Of a stretch of DNA of 64,000 nucleotides, positions 15,368-24,508 are shown piece by piece. The translations under genes were made by a program, and so were the position numbers. Under the pieces are notes generated by a model. The model worked only from the letters and a program-made list of their open reading frames with translations. It was not told the origin of the DNA and searched no databases. Numbering within the stretch: position 1 is the stretch's first letter; the number at the start of each line of letters is the position of its first letter. Origin of the DNA: Clostridiaceae bacterium OM02-2AC (lineage in GTDB: Bacteria > Bacillota_I > Bacilli_A > Erysipelotrichales > Erysipelotrichaceae); assembly GCA_003481775.1 (NCBI GenBank), contig QULU01000021.1:1-64000 (forward strand), in the 5' to 3' direction.

Positions 15368-15967
15368 TGCTTTTTTTGCTTTTAGTATGAAATATCCTTT
15401 TTCCTTGTGAATGATATCGCAATTTCCAAACACTTCTTTTATTTTCGTCACAGCGCTGAGAGCTCCCTGCTGTTTACGGATCACAACCCACAGTGTACCC
15501 TGATCCGCAAGATGCTCCCATGCCTCCTCGAAGATTTTATAGATGACGTTTTTACCGGCACGAATCGGAGGATTTGTTATGATATCAGTAAAAGTATTCC
15601 CACTTACCTGTTCATATACATCGGACACATGAATGTTTGCTTCGATCTTATTTTTTTCAGCATTGTCCCTGGCAAGTGCTACCGCCCTGGGATTTACATC
15701 CACCATTTCAACCTGCTTATCCGGCCATGCCTTTTTTGAGACAATTCCCACAACACCATAGCCGCAACCCATGTCCAGAAGTTGATTTCCCAGCTCAGCC
15801 TCATGCTCATGCAGCGTGTTCAGCAGTACCCGTGTCCCAAAGTCAACACTGTCTTTGGAGAATACGCCGTTATCGGTAATAAAAGAAACGTTAAAACACC
15901 AAAACCGGAAAGATATTTCCTTCCGGTTTTCTGCTAAATGACGATTATCTGTAAAGTAATGATCCAT
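15356..15967 (-). CDS. ybxB: RsmC-like class I SAM-dependent methyltransferase
   Basis: Encodes 203 residues with the RsmC/RlmG fold: SAM-binding motif LLDMGCGYGVVGI (about residues 60-72), an acidic end of strand 2 in VEMVDVNPRA, and the catalytic NPP motif in DIITNPPIRAG typical of N-directed rRNA methyltransferases. It most resembles Bacillus YbxB, which also sits between rplL and rpoB. The substrate is presumed to be 16S rRNA but is not shown by the sequence. An exact 10-bp hairpin (AAAACCGGAA/TTCCGGTTTT, about 15899-15926) lies within the first 25 codons. The stop codon overlaps the rpoB promoter. Confidence 0.9.
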   Translation of the reverse strand: MDHYFTDNRHLAENRKEISFRFWCFNVSFITDNGVFSKDSVDFGTRVLLNTLHEHEAELGNQLLDMGCGYGVVGIVSKKAWPDKQVEMVDVNPRAVALARDNAEKNKIEANIHVSDVYEQVSGNTFTDIITNPPIRAGKNVIYKIFEEAWEHLADQGTLWVVIRKQQGALSAVTKIKEVFGNCDIIHKEKGYFILKAKKALTI

Positions 15968-15991
15968 CGTTATCCCGCCTTTTTAGGTGAC

Positions 15992-16011
15992 AAAAAGCCT
16001 TTCGGCTTTTT
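15992..16011 (-). terminator. hairpin between rplL and ybxB
   Basis: Minus-strand RNA AAAAAGCC-GAAA-GGCTTTTT: an 8-bp stem with a stable GAAA tetraloop. The T-run is part of the 3' arm. Its position after the rplL stop suggests partial termination, which would lower expression of downstream genes relative to L7/L12. Confidence 0.65.
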
Positions 16012-16038
16012 GTTGTTTGTAAAATGTGTAAGTATGAA

Positions 16039-16410
16039 TTACTTGATTTCTACAGAAGCACCAGCGTCCATCAGTTTCTTCTTGATTTCTTCTGCTTCTT
16101 CCGGTTTGATGTTTTCCTTGATTACACTTGGTGCCTTGTCAACCAGACCCTTAGCGTCAACCAGACCTAAACCAGTGATTTCACGTACTGCCTTGATGAC
16201 AGCAACCTTTGTTCCACCGATGTCAGTCAGAGTTACAGTTACTTCGCTAGGTCCTGCAGCAGCAGCGTCGTCTGCTACAGCAGCTACAGCAACTGGTGCA
16301 GCAGCTGTTACACCGAATTTTTCTTCGATTGCTTTTACTAATTCGTTAAGTTCTAAGATGGTAGCTTCTTCTAAGTAAGCTAAGATATCTTCCTGTGCTA
16401 ATTTTGCCAT
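16039..16410 (-). CDS. rplL: 50S ribosomal protein L7/L12
   Basis: Acidic stalk protein of the large subunit that recruits translational GTPases. About 123 residues: N-terminal dimerisation helices ([18 protein letters not shown]), an Ala-rich hinge (about residues 36-55), and the globular C-terminal domain with the conserved [16 protein letters not shown] and LVDKAP segments. I place the start at MAKL because AGGAGG is 9 nt upstream; an ATG two codons earlier is only 3-4 nt from it. Follows rplJ in one transcript. Confidence 0.98.
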   Translation of the reverse strand: MAKLAQEDILAYLEEATILELNELVKAIEEKFGVTAAAPVAVAAVADDAAAAGPSEVTVTLTDIGGTKVAVIKAVREITGLGLVDAKGLVDKAPSVIKENIKPEEAEEIKKKLMDAGASVEIK

Positions 16411-16431
16411 TTTCATTTTCCTCCTGTAAGT

Positions 16432-16953
16432 TTATTCCTGTGGAGCTGCTTCTTCAGCAGAACCTCCGTCTTTTGCGTCAGCCACTGCCTTAACAGCACA
16501 TGCAAATCCACGTACTGGAGACTGCAGACAGCTTAACAGCATTGATAACATACCTTCACGGTTCGGCAGACTGGACAGTTCTTTAATGGTATCTACACCA
16601 ACAACTTTTCCTTCTACGATTCCGCTTTTCAATACCAAGTGTTCATGTTTCTTAGCGAATTTTGCCAGAACACGCGCAGGAGCAACTGCGTCACCACCGA
16701 ATGCGATGGCGTTTGGTCCGATCAGATCCTTTGTAAGATCATCCGCACCTGCTTCAACAGCAGCACGCTGAGCCAGTGAGTTTTTGTAAACCTTGAACTC
16801 AACACCTTCTTCGCGCAGATTTCTACGTAACTCGGTTACTTCGGCAACGCTAAGTCCACGGTACTCAACAACAACAGTTGACTGAGATTCTTTCATTTTC
16901 TGAGCAATTTCAGAAACGACCGCTTTCTTGCTATCGATAATCGCCTGGTTCAT
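16432..16953 (-). CDS. rplJ: 50S ribosomal protein L10
   Basis: Anchors L7/L12 dimers to 23S rRNA at the stalk base. The 173-residue length is normal. The N-terminal MNQAIIDSKKAVVSEI and VVEYRGLSVAEVTELRRNLRE are characteristic. The C-terminal helix that binds L7/L12 is followed by a short Ala/Glu-rich end. AGGAGG precedes the ATG. Translated after the L10 leader at 16985-17115, which is expected to bind the L10-L7/L12 complex for autoregulation. Confidence 0.98.
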   Translation of the reverse strand: MNQAIIDSKKAVVSEIAQKMKESQSTVVVEYRGLSVAEVTELRRNLREEGVEFKVYKNSLAQRAAVEAGADDLTKDLIGPNAIAFGGDAVAPARVLAKFAKKHEHLVLKSGIVEGKVVGVDTIKELSSLPNREGMLSMLLSCLQSPVRGFACAVKAVADAKDGGSAEEAAPQE

Positions 16954-16984
16954 AACTTCACACCTCCTAAATTTATATGTAACA

Positions 16985-17115
16985 ATATACCCTTTAAGAG
17001 TGATATAAAAACACCCGCAGGCATAGACAGACTACGGGTGAAAGTTTAGTATCTAACTTTTACCTCGGTAACATGATTAAGCCATAAGGCCGTTACTGTC
17101 TATGGTATATTGATA
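16985..17115 (-). ncRNA. ribosomal protein L10 leader with attenuator-like hairpin
   Basis: The RNA upstream of rplJ contains conserved L10-leader pieces (GTTACCGAGGTAAAAG and CTGTCTATGCCTGCGGGTG). The segment CACCCG (17040-17035) pairs with CGGGTG (17017-17012), followed by TTTTT, which is a terminator shape. The loop sequence CTGTCTATG (17030-17022) is the exact complement of CATAGACAG (17104-17096) further upstream, so a competing long-range pairing is possible. Confidence 0.85.
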
Positions 17116-17124
17116 ACATCTGAT

Positions 17125-17153
17125 ATTTTAACCTGCTAACGAGACTTTGTCAA
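17125..17153 (-). promoter_or_regulatory. sigma-A promoter of rplJ-rplL
   Basis: -35 TTGACA (17153-17148), 17-nt spacer, -10 TAAAAT (17130-17125). It begins directly after the rplA stop and drives the L10 leader. Confidence 0.75.
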
Positions 17154-17156
17154 TCG

Positions 17157-17843
17157 TTATTTTTCAACAGCTACTTTGACACCAGGTCCCATGGTAGTGG
17201 AGATTACCAGGTTTTTGATGTAAGTACCCTTTACAGCTGCAGGACGTGCTTTTGAGATAACCTTCAGCAGTGCATTGAAGTTGTCAACCAGCTTCTCATC
17301 GTCAAAGCTTACTTTTCCGATCATCAGGTTGATATTTCCTTCTTTGTCAACACGGTATTCAACTTTACCCTTTTTGATATCTTCAACAGCTTTTGCTACA
17401 TCCATGGTAACTGTACCAGTCTTAGGGTTTGGCATTAAGCCCTTTGGTCCCAACAGACGTCCCAGCTTACCAAGCTCACCCATCATGTTCGGAGTCGCAA
17501 CGATTACATCGAAGTCGAACCATCCCTTCTGGATGTCTTCCAGCAGTTCTTTTCCACCAACGAAATCTGCACCGGCATCTTTCGCTTCCTGCTCTTTTGG
17601 TCCCTGTGTAATAACACAGACCTTCTGTGTTTTACCGGTTCCGTGTGGAAGCACCATCGCACCACGGATCTGCTGATCAGCGTGACGAGGATCCACATTT
17701 AATTTGAAGCTAACTTCAACAGATGCGTCGAATTTAGCGATGTTTGTTTCTTTTGCTAATTTTACTGCCTCGGCTACTGAATAAGTTTTCGTGCGATCAA
17801 CTTTTTTAGCAGCTTCTACATATTTTTTACCGAATTTTGCCAT
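17157..17843 (-). CDS. rplA: 50S ribosomal protein L1
   Basis: Large-subunit stalk protein and translational repressor of its own operon. The 228-residue length fits. Diagnostic segments are [25 protein letters not shown], the central [15 protein letters not shown] and the C-terminal [17 protein letters not shown]. Ribosome binding site AAAGGCGG upstream. Starts 17 nt after rplK in the usual L11-L1 pair. Confidence 0.99.
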   Translation of the reverse strand: MAKFGKKYVEAAKKVDRTKTYSVAEAVKLAKETNIAKFDASVEVSFKLNVDPRHADQQIRGAMVLPHGTGKTQKVCVITQGPKEQEAKDAGADFVGGKELLEDIQKGWFDFDVIVATPNMMGELGKLGRLLGPKGLMPNPKTGTVTMDVAKAVEDIKKGKVEYRVDKEGNINLMIGKVSFDDEKLVDNFNALLKVISKARPAAVKGTYIKNLVISTTMGPGVKVAVEK

Positions 17844-17860
17844 TTTGTTTTCCGCCTTTC

Positions 17861-18277
17861 TTATTCAAAACCTTCAACTTCAACACCCATGTTTTTAGCA
17901 GTACCTGCGACGATACGCATAGCAGCTTCCACATCGTTAGCGTTTAAGTCTGGCATTTTGTATTCTGCGATTTCACGCAGCTGATCTACTGTGATTTTTC
18001 CAGCGATCTCTTTCTGGTTACCTGAAGCTTTTTTGATTCCAGCAGCTTTTTTGATCATCATAGCAGCCGGAGTTGTTTTGATTACGAAGTCAAAGCTCTT
18101 GTCCTCGTATGCAGTAATGATAACTGGAACGACATCACCAGCACGCTCTTTTGTAGCATCGTTGAATGCTGTACAGAACTGCGGCATGTTGATACCGGCA
18201 GAAGCCAGTGCAGGTCCCGGTCTAGCTCCCCCTGCAGGGAACTGAAGTTTACAAACTTTTGCAACTTTCTTACTCAC
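17861..18277 (-). CDS. rplK: 50S ribosomal protein L11
   Basis: Binds the GTPase-associated centre of 23S rRNA. 138 residues with the N-terminal [21 protein letters not shown] loop and the C-terminal RNA-binding domain. The start is GTG, chosen because AGGAGG lies 8 nt upstream (the nearby ATG is out of frame). The secE and nusG genes that usually precede rplK are not here; an ABC transporter gene lies upstream instead. Confidence 0.98.
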   Translation of the reverse strand: MSKKVAKVCKLQFPAGGARPGPALASAGINMPQFCTAFNDATKERAGDVVPVIITAYEDKSFDFVIKTTPAAMMIKKAAGIKKASGNQKEIAGKITVDQLREIAEYKMPDLNANDVEAAMRIVAGTAKNMGVEVEGFE

Positions 18278-18281
18278 AAGA

Positions 18282-18373
18282 CATTCCTCCTATATTTAAA
18301 AAGTCTTATGCAGTGGTCAGAATGAAGGGTTGCCTCCTTCTCCCACGCATGAAAATACCACGAAACCGCGGTA
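18282..18373 (-). ncRNA. rplK-rplA leader, probable L1-binding mRNA site
   Basis: Between the rplK promoter and start codon the RNA can form a TACCGC/GTGGTA hairpin. A second structure then pairs GTGG/CCAC outside and GAAGG/CCTTC inside with an asymmetric internal loop (GTGGGAGAAGG ... GACCAC). This resembles known L1 target sites that mimic 23S rRNA. The identity is inferred from shape and position. Confidence 0.6.
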
Positions 18374-18379
18374 CTTAGT

Positions 18380-18408
18380 ATTGTAATATGATTCGATTGG
18401 AATTGCAA
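18380..18408 (-). promoter_or_regulatory. sigma-A promoter of rplK-rplA
   Basis: -35 TTGCAA (18408-18403), 17-nt spacer, -10 TACAAT (18385-18380). Located about 100 nt upstream of the rplK GTG. Confidence 0.7.
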
Positions 18409-18774
18409 CTGTTTTTTTCACAAATTACATGCAGCCATACGAGCTCTGCACTGCCGGGAGGATATAAGCTACGTGCTGAAAACAGAATTGTAGCAAGCTG
18501 CTTTGGTTCTGACAGCAAGCAGTAGCAAAAACCCCTGATTTCTTTCACCACGCTTATAAAAGTAAATCTTCCGTTTGGATTCGCATAACAGCGTGCCCGA
18601 GCCCTCAAGCAGCTTTCCATATCAGAGAAAAATATAGCAAAACCGAAAGCAATGCCCCTCAAAGCTTAGCAAGAGAGATAAATCCCCAAGATATTGTGTG
18701 AAGGCGTGTATGACTGCTCGCACTGTGCGCATACAACAAACGGCAGTCTAAACGCAGCCGCAATTCGTATAAGC
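18409..18774. other. intergenic region
   Basis: Separates the ABC-2 operon end (18775) from the rplK promoter. A 95-codon minus-strand ORF here runs through the promoter and lacks a ribosome binding site, so I do not call it. No clear hairpin terminator was found. Confidence 0.4.
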
Positions 18775-19890
18775 TCAGTCTTTTCTGATATCGATTCTGC
18801 GAAAATAAGCACAAAGCCCCAGCACTACACCCGCACTGTATACATTGCAGCGCAGCACTGCCTGTGCAACAGATATCCCCATCTCATTGCTTAAAATACG
18901 GCTGCCCTGTATATAAAAGCAGGGAATCCACGCCTGCAGCTTCGCAAATAGTTGATATTCCATACAGACGTACAGCAATGCCATCAAAAGACCGAAATAA
19001 ATACAGGTATCCACCTGTTTGCGACACAGGCAGGAAAACAGAAACATTAAAATAGTCAGGAAAAGCAACGTAAACAGATACAATGGGAGGGAGGAGGCAA
19101 GATAAGTGCCTGCCGTAATCAGCGAGCCATTCTCCATCAGATAGGGATAAGCCAGTGAACCGCCGCCATACAGCAGCCAGGTCACAAGCGCGACAGTACC
19201 AGAAGCGACGACCAAAAAGCCGGCTATCATCGTAATCGCCGCAAGCAGCTTGGCAAGCAGAATACGTTCTCTTGATATAGCAGTGGTATAGATGAGCTTG
19301 TACACATCCTCCTCAAAATCTCTGCACACAATCATGGGAACGATACTTACCGCAAGCAGAAAGAGAACGAGCAGCGATACATTGCCGTGCAGCAGCTGAT
19401 AGAAAAAATTTGAAGTCTGATTTTCAAATGGGGTAGCATAGGGAAGCAGCTTATGCCCCAGCATATAGGTGGTCCAGACTGCCTGCCGCTCTCGCTCCTG
19501 TAGCTCATAGTTGAGCACAAACTCATGGTTTTCCTTCATCCATTCAATTTCTCTTATATAAATACCGTGCTGCACTCGCAGCTTTTGATCCAGACTTTCC
19601 GCATAGCGTTTGGAATCGTAAATCTGCATCAGCAGATAGTAATCCTCGTATTCCTTCTGGTAGAAATTTTCCGCAGCTGCTGCTTTATCCTGAACAGCAT
19701 TGTGTAAGGAGCTGTAAAGAAGATAGGCATCTGCATAGGCCTGATTTCTTTCTTTCTGCATATAGCTGCTTGCCTGCAGGTGATAATAGGGTATGTGAAG
19801 GAGAAGAAAGGCGAGCATGGCCATCAGGATACAATAGGTATATTTGCGGGAAAGCACACGCCTGCATTCCTGAATATAGAAGGCAATCAT
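18775..19890 (-). CDS. ABC-2 type transporter permease
   Basis: 371 residues. An N-terminal membrane segment (residues about 15-35) is followed by a long extracytoplasmic loop (about 40-160) and then at least five more hydrophobic segments, the layout of ABC-2 export permeases. ATG overlaps the stop of the ATPase gene upstream (ATGA), so the two are translationally coupled. Probably forms an exporter with the ATPase at 19887-20789 and the permease at 20910-22277. The substrate is unknown; relatives export peptides or confer antimicrobial resistance. Confidence 0.85.
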   Translation of the reverse strand: MIAFYIQECRRVLSRKYTYCILMAMLAFLLLHIPYYHLQASSYMQKERNQAYADAYLLYSSLHNAVQDKAAAAENFYQKEYEDYYLLMQIYDSKRYAESLDQKLRVQHGIYIREIEWMKENHEFVLNYELQERERQAVWTTYMLGHKLLPYATPFENQTSNFFYQLLHGNVSLLVLFLLAVSIVPMIVCRDFEEDVYKLIYTTAISRERILLAKLLAAITMIAGFLVVASGTVALVTWLLYGGGSLAYPYLMENGSLITAGTYLASSLPLYLFTLLFLTILMFLFSCLCRKQVDTCIYFGLLMALLYVCMEYQLFAKLQAWIPCFYIQGSRILSNEMGISVAQAVLRCNVYSAGVVLGLCAYFRRIDIRKD

Positions 19891-20789
19891 GTGGTTCTCC
19901 GAAAGACCTGCTGGTAAAATTCTTCCATGTTAATCACCCTCTGCTGAACATCCGTGATTAGGATACCGGCATCATGTGCGGCAGATAAAAGCTTTTGCAG
20001 ACCATCCGAGGATACAAATTCCACCATCATATGCGTAGCATTCAATAGCTGATAGGTCTCAGCAGTCCTCTGCAATTCGGATAATGTGGATAGCTTTTCC
20101 AGTTGCTCCGTTTCCAGTACATACTGCCTGCGATTGAGCAGCGAATCCTGTGTAGTTATCATCTTCCCCTTATCTATACAGAGAATTCTGGTAGCTATTT
20201 TTTCTATTTCTCCCAGCTGGTGAGAGGATATCAGAATACTCATCGCCTGCTCCTCCACAAGCTTTTTCAGATTCTCCCGCAGCAGCATGACACCATCAGG
20301 ATCCAGCCCGTTCATGGGCTCATCCAGTATGAGAAAACGCGGCTTTGCCAGCAAAGCAATCCCCAGACCAAGACGCTGCTTCATACCTAGAGAATACTGC
20401 CCGCACGGTTTCTTCAGAGCCTCCTTCAAACCGGTGAACTCCTTCACCCTTGCAAGCTGCACAGCATCCGTTTTTCTTAATCGGGCAAAGAATTTCAGAT
20501 TCTGCTCTCCTGTCATATCCAGATACATACCCGGATTTTCAATCAGGGACGACTGTACCTGCAATGCCTTTTCCCGATCGTGTTTTATGGAAAAGCCTTC
20601 GATGAGAATATCTCCCTCCTGAAAGAAGACAAGACTGTTCATGCATTTCATGAGTGTAGATTTACCTGCGCCGTTTGGCCCGATCAGCCCAATGATTTCC
20701 CTTTCACCAACCGTGAAGCTGACATCATCCAGCACCTTGGCTTTGTCATAATATTTTGTTACATGCTGAACCTCAACTAAGCTATGCAT
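19887..20789 (-). CDS. ABC transporter ATP-binding protein
   Basis: About 300 residues from the ATG at 20789 (MHSLVEVQHV), preferred over an upstream ATG because AAAGGTGG precedes it. Shows Walker A GPNGAGKST, signature YSLGMKQRLGL, Walker B FLILDEP, and the switch histidine in ISSHQLGE. This is the CcmA/NatA type that powers ABC-2 permeases. The C-terminal 80 residues are a regulatory-type extension. Second gene of a three-gene operon. Confidence 0.93.
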   Translation of the reverse strand: MHSLVEVQHVTKYYDKAKVLDDVSFTVGEREIIGLIGPNGAGKSTLMKCMNSLVFFQEGDILIEGFSIKHDREKALQVQSSLIENPGMYLDMTGEQNLKFFARLRKTDAVQLARVKEFTGLKEALKKPCGQYSLGMKQRLGLGIALLAKPRFLILDEPMNGLDPDGVMLLRENLKKLVEEQAMSILISSHQLGEIEKIATRILCIDKGKMITTQDSLLNRRQYVLETEQLEKLSTLSELQRTAETYQLLNATHMMVEFVSSDGLQKLLSAAHDAGILITDVQQRVINMEEFYQQVFRRTT

Positions 20790-20909
20790 CCTGCATGACC
20801 ACCTTTCTTTCTGCAGCATATAGATGTGATGATTCATTACACATCGCACTTCAAAACAGAAAGCCTCACATAGCGGCTCTTGTTTGCGATGAAGACAAGG
20901 CCTTGTTCT

Positions 20910-22277
20910 CTACATGGACCCCATATCCTTTTTCCTGAACAGCAGACAGGCTGCGGCAAACAGCAGCACCCCCGCAGCTGCTACAATGGTGAGCGACCAT
21001 AAGTAGGAAGGACCGATATAACCTGTAACGGCATAGACAGGATTGCGGTAGGTAAAGGGATTCACAAGATTATATACAGCTGTCGCTTTTTGTGGCGGCG
21101 ATAGAAAAATCCCTGCAAAAGCGGTAAAAAGAGCTGCTGCAGCGGCGGCGATAGGATTCGCCAGCAATACATGGAAGAACAGCTGTAAAATTACATAAAA
21201 CATGAGCAGGACCGCTGTGAACAGGGTGCAGGCAAGCAGAGCCTTCCAGAATGGAAGAATCTCCATTTCCGGCTGTGGCTCCATATCACCAGGATTCCAT
21301 GGTGAAATCCGGGTATGAAAGAAATAAATTTCTTTTTCCTCATTATAAATCAGATTTGTTTTCTCTATCTGGTTATCAAGCCCCTCAAAGCTTGTAAAGC
21401 CTTTGGAATATGCGAGCATCGGCGCATCCACTTCCGCATATCTGTCTGCCGCCCCTGTAAACAGAAAGACTGGAGTGAGTGGTATAATCAACAGAAGAAC
21501 CAGTCTTTTGAAATACTGCACACACAGCCGTTGTAAATAAAAGCTGCGTTTTTTCGGCTGTGTCAGCAACAGCTTCAGCGTACCGCTTTTGTAATCAAAG
21601 TAAATCATATCCATACAAATCAGGGTACTGAGTACAAGCAGCAAAACAGGAAGCAGCTTTTCGGCTATATGATACAGAGAGGACATGCCATCATAGGAAT
21701 CCGCAGATAATAAGGAGCATCCCTTTTCATGATACTGCTCATACATACGGGCTCTTGTGACAATTCCGGGAAATTCCTGCAGGATGCTTTCCGGATTGCC
21801 GTATAGATCCGTCTTCACCAGAAAGGAATATGCAGACTGCTGCATACCAAGTTCCTCAAACATGGCATCCATCTTCTCTTTTTCCCTTTGCATGACGGCT
21901 TCTGAAACGACACCGCTTAGTCCGCTGTGGGTATACAGCTGATAGCGATACAGAGCACTAAGCAGACAGATTTTTGTCATACTGCGTGTATAGACTGGAT
22001 AATCCTCTTTTGCCAAAGCATTCATCGCTTCCTTTGTAAGGGCATCATACTCCGCAAGAGAGAATTCAATCTTTTCTCTTTCTGCTTGATTTTCTATATA
22101 AGCGGATACTTCCCGCGATGATGGCAGGACACTTTGATATGTTTGTATCACGGCAATTTCCTGTTTTCGCAGGCCTGCTGCTTCATTGATCCTATAAAGC
22201 TGGCAGAAGGAAAGGAATAAAACAAAAATCAGTATGCACAGAATCCCTTCCTTTTTGAATTTACACGCAGACATCAT
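20910..22277 (-). CDS. ABC-2 type transporter permease-like membrane protein
   Basis: About 455 residues from the tandem ATG at 22277, which has GAAAGAGG upstream. One N-terminal membrane helix, a 170-residue outer loop rich in charged residues, then five to six hydrophobic segments at the C-terminal half. First gene of the exporter operon and probably the partner permease of the 18775-19890 product. Weakly similar in layout to that protein, so the pair may form a heterodimer. Confidence 0.8.
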   Translation of the reverse strand: MMSACKFKKEGILCILIFVLFLSFCQLYRINEAAGLRKQEIAVIQTYQSVLPSSREVSAYIENQAEREKIEFSLAEYDALTKEAMNALAKEDYPVYTRSMTKICLLSALYRYQLYTHSGLSGVVSEAVMQREKEKMDAMFEELGMQQSAYSFLVKTDLYGNPESILQEFPGIVTRARMYEQYHEKGCSLLSADSYDGMSSLYHIAEKLLPVLLLVLSTLICMDMIYFDYKSGTLKLLLTQPKKRSFYLQRLCVQYFKRLVLLLIIPLTPVFLFTGAADRYAEVDAPMLAYSKGFTSFEGLDNQIEKTNLIYNEEKEIYFFHTRISPWNPGDMEPQPEMEILPFWKALLACTLFTAVLLMFYVILQLFFHVLLANPIAAAAAALFTAFAGIFLSPPQKATAVYNLVNPFTYRNPVYAVTGYIGPSYLWSLTIVAAAGVLLFAAACLLFRKKDMGSM

Positions 22278-22430
22278 ACTACCTCTTTCTCCCATGATAC
22301 CCCAGCATTTACGCTGCATGCTGGGCGGATATAAATACACTGATTTTTATTCCCTATGGCAACGTCAGGTAAAAAAAGACAACCATGTAACCCCCTGCGA
22401 CCCACGCCTGTAAGCGCTATCTATGCATTT

Positions 22431-22459
22431 ATAGTAGCATCCTCATCTGCTTTGGTCAA
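22431..22459 (-). promoter_or_regulatory. promoter of the three-gene ABC-2 operon
   Basis: -35 TTGACC (22459-22454), 17-nt spacer, -10 TACTAT (22436-22431). The leader to the start codon at 22277 would be about 150 nt. Confidence 0.55.
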
Positions 22460-22596
22460 TGCGCAGGATAAAAAAACAAAGCATTTTCTCATGGTAAATC
22501 TCCCCAGCAGAAGAGCCTATCAGCCAATAAAAATTAGACAGAATGCAGGTGCTGCTCCCTGCCCTGTCCTGTTGAAAATCGGGTATGGTTTATTCC

Positions 22597-24360
22597 TTAT
22601 TTATAATACTTTGCCTGCATTGCATACAGCTCCGCGTACAGACCTTTTGTAGCAAGCAGCTCCTCGTGAGTGCCGCATTCAACCAGCTCTCCTTGCTTTA
22701 GGACAAGGATCGTGTCACAAAACCTTGTGCTGGACAGACGATGGGAAATATATATAGCAAGCTTTCCCTTCACAAGCGTGGAAAAGGTTTTATAAATTTC
22801 GTTCTCTGCTCGGGGATCCAATGCCGCAGTAGGCTCATCCAGTACGATGATCGGTGCATCCTTATATAATGCACGGGCAATCGCCAGCTTTTGTCCCTGT
22901 CCTCCTGACGGTTCAAAGCCCTCAGAATCAAAATCCCTGTGAACTGCTGTATGGACGCCCTGCTTTAATGTTGCTATACGCCTTGTCAGTCCCAGCTGGT
23001 TCAAAGCTTTGAAAACACGCTCATCTTCTATCTCCTCCTGCAAGCCGATATTCTCCGCTATGTTGAAAGAGAATAGCTGATAATCCTGAAATATGGCAGA
23101 TATCTTCTCCTTGTATTCCTGATATGAGAATTTCTTTATATTGATACCATTGATTAAAATTTCACCGCTCACCGGCTCATATAAACGACACAGCAGCTTG
23201 ATAAACGTAGACTTACCGGCTCCGTTTTCACCGACGATAGCGACCTTCTCCTTACCGGAAAACCTAGCATTCACCTTATGCAGCGCCCAGGTTGATTTCC
23301 CCTTATAAGCAAAGCTGACATCCCGGAACTCTATGGATTCAATCACCTCGGGAAATGATACTGTAGCATCTGCTTCCGTATGGATTTTAATTGGCAGATT
23401 CAGATAGCTCTCTACTGCATCAAAATAAATACTATATTGCCGTACATCATTCATACTGTCCAATACATCGTTCATGGCATCGGTAAAGGTTGCGACAGCA
23501 CTGATATACAGGGTGAAGTCACCAATCGTTATCAGGTGTCTGGAAACAGCATATATCATGTACAGGTATGCTATTCCCCGCTGCAGCAAATCAACGAAAT
23601 GCAGAACACCCTGCGAGCAATTTAACAGATGCATCTGCCGACGATAGAAGTGCCATAATTCTCTCAGGACACTTTGCAGCTTTGCAATAAAAAATTCATG
23701 CTGTCCGTTAATCCGGATTTCTTTTGCATAGGTGACATCGGATAACAGATTATTCAGATAGGACAACCTTCTTTCCTTTGGATTTTTTTGCATTTCCAAT
23801 GCGGCATAGCGCTTTTTCAAATGCATTTGTGCGATGCTGTTGATAAGTACCAGCAAAACAAAGACGGCAAGTATCCTCGCATTCATCGCAAGTAACACTG
23901 AAAAAATTGTAGCGAATATAAAAAGCTTTCCTATGATATTTACAGCTCTGTCCAACACGAAGCTAAAGCCCTGACCATTTGCATACAAAAATTTTTCAGC
24001 ATTCTGTTTCATATCAAGAAAGGCAGGATCCTCCAAATTTTCTAAATCGGTCTTGACCAGACGCTCTCCCAGCTCTGTCTGAAACCGCTCCAATATGATA
24101 CAGCGTTTATAAAATGCTGTATTTTCAAAGCAGCTGGACAAAAGCTTTGTCAGGAATATCCCTATTGTGAAAAACACAACAAGCTGGATCAGTCGGTGGA
24201 ATTCATTCCTCCCCAGAAATTCATCGATGATGAGCTTTGGAAAAATCATAATTAGGATCGGTGTTAGCGAATTACTGATCTGATATAAAACCAGACAAAT
24301 CAAATATCCTTTATCGACTCTCCATGCATAGCACCAAAGAAATTTTAAGCTTTGAAACAT
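22597..24360 (-). CDS. ABC exporter, fused permease and ATPase
   Basis: About 587 residues from ATG 24360 (MFQSLKFLW), chosen for the GGGTGA six bases upstream; longer in-frame starts run into the promoter/operator. The N-terminal half has six membrane helices of the type I ABC exporter fold. The C-terminal ATPase has Walker A VGENGAGKST, signature PSGGQGQKLAI (where LSGGQ is usual; the Leu is replaced by Pro), Walker B IIVLDEP and the H-loop in ISHRLSST. Exports lipids, peptides or drugs; the substrate is not predictable. It should act as a homodimer, since no second half-transporter is adjacent. Confidence 0.92.
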   Translation of the reverse strand: MFQSLKFLWCYAWRVDKGYLICLVLYQISNSLTPILIMIFPKLIIDEFLGRNEFHRLIQLVVFFTIGIFLTKLLSSCFENTAFYKRCIILERFQTELGERLVKTDLENLEDPAFLDMKQNAEKFLYANGQGFSFVLDRAVNIIGKLFIFATIFSVLLAMNARILAVFVLLVLINSIAQMHLKKRYAALEMQKNPKERRLSYLNNLLSDVTYAKEIRINGQHEFFIAKLQSVLRELWHFYRRQMHLLNCSQGVLHFVDLLQRGIAYLYMIYAVSRHLITIGDFTLYISAVATFTDAMNDVLDSMNDVRQYSIYFDAVESYLNLPIKIHTEADATVSFPEVIESIEFRDVSFAYKGKSTWALHKVNARFSGKEKVAIVGENGAGKSTFIKLLCRLYEPVSGEILINGINIKKFSYQEYKEKISAIFQDYQLFSFNIAENIGLQEEIEDERVFKALNQLGLTRRIATLKQGVHTAVHRDFDSEGFEPSGGQGQKLAIARALYKDAPIIVLDEPTAALDPRAENEIYKTFSTLVKGKLAIYISHRLSSTRFCDTILVLKQGELVECGTHEELLATKGLYAELYAMQAKYYK

Positions 24361-24455
24361 ACGCATCACCCTATTTTCATATGTTGTTTTCTCCTGTACA
24401 TCTATCCGCGCAACGCTTTCCCATACAAGGCCTGTTTTGTGAAAAGTGTCCAAAC

Positions 24456-24473
24456 GTAACAATGTTTTGTTAC
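24456..24473. promoter_or_regulatory. palindromic operator of the ABC exporter gene
   Basis: Perfect inverted repeat GTAACAA-TGTT-TTGTTAC just downstream of the -10 box. A degraded second copy beginning GTAACATTGTTTTATTGTAA (24488-24507) lies in the promoter spacer and -35. The two sites flank the -10, as expected for a repressor. No regulator gene is adjacent. Confidence 0.6.
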
Positions 24474-24479
24474 AAGAAA

Positions 24480-24508
24480 ATTATAGCGTAACATTGTTTT
24501 ATTGTAAA
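24480..24508 (-). promoter_or_regulatory. promoter of the ABC exporter gene
   Basis: -35 TTTACA (24508-24503), 17-nt spacer, perfect -10 TATAAT (24485-24480), overlapped by the GTAAC-type operator sites. Confidence 0.7.

Noticed and set aside
18375..18662. 95-codon minus-strand ORF before rplK
   Set aside because: It runs through the rplK promoter, has no ribosome binding site and no protein-like pattern.
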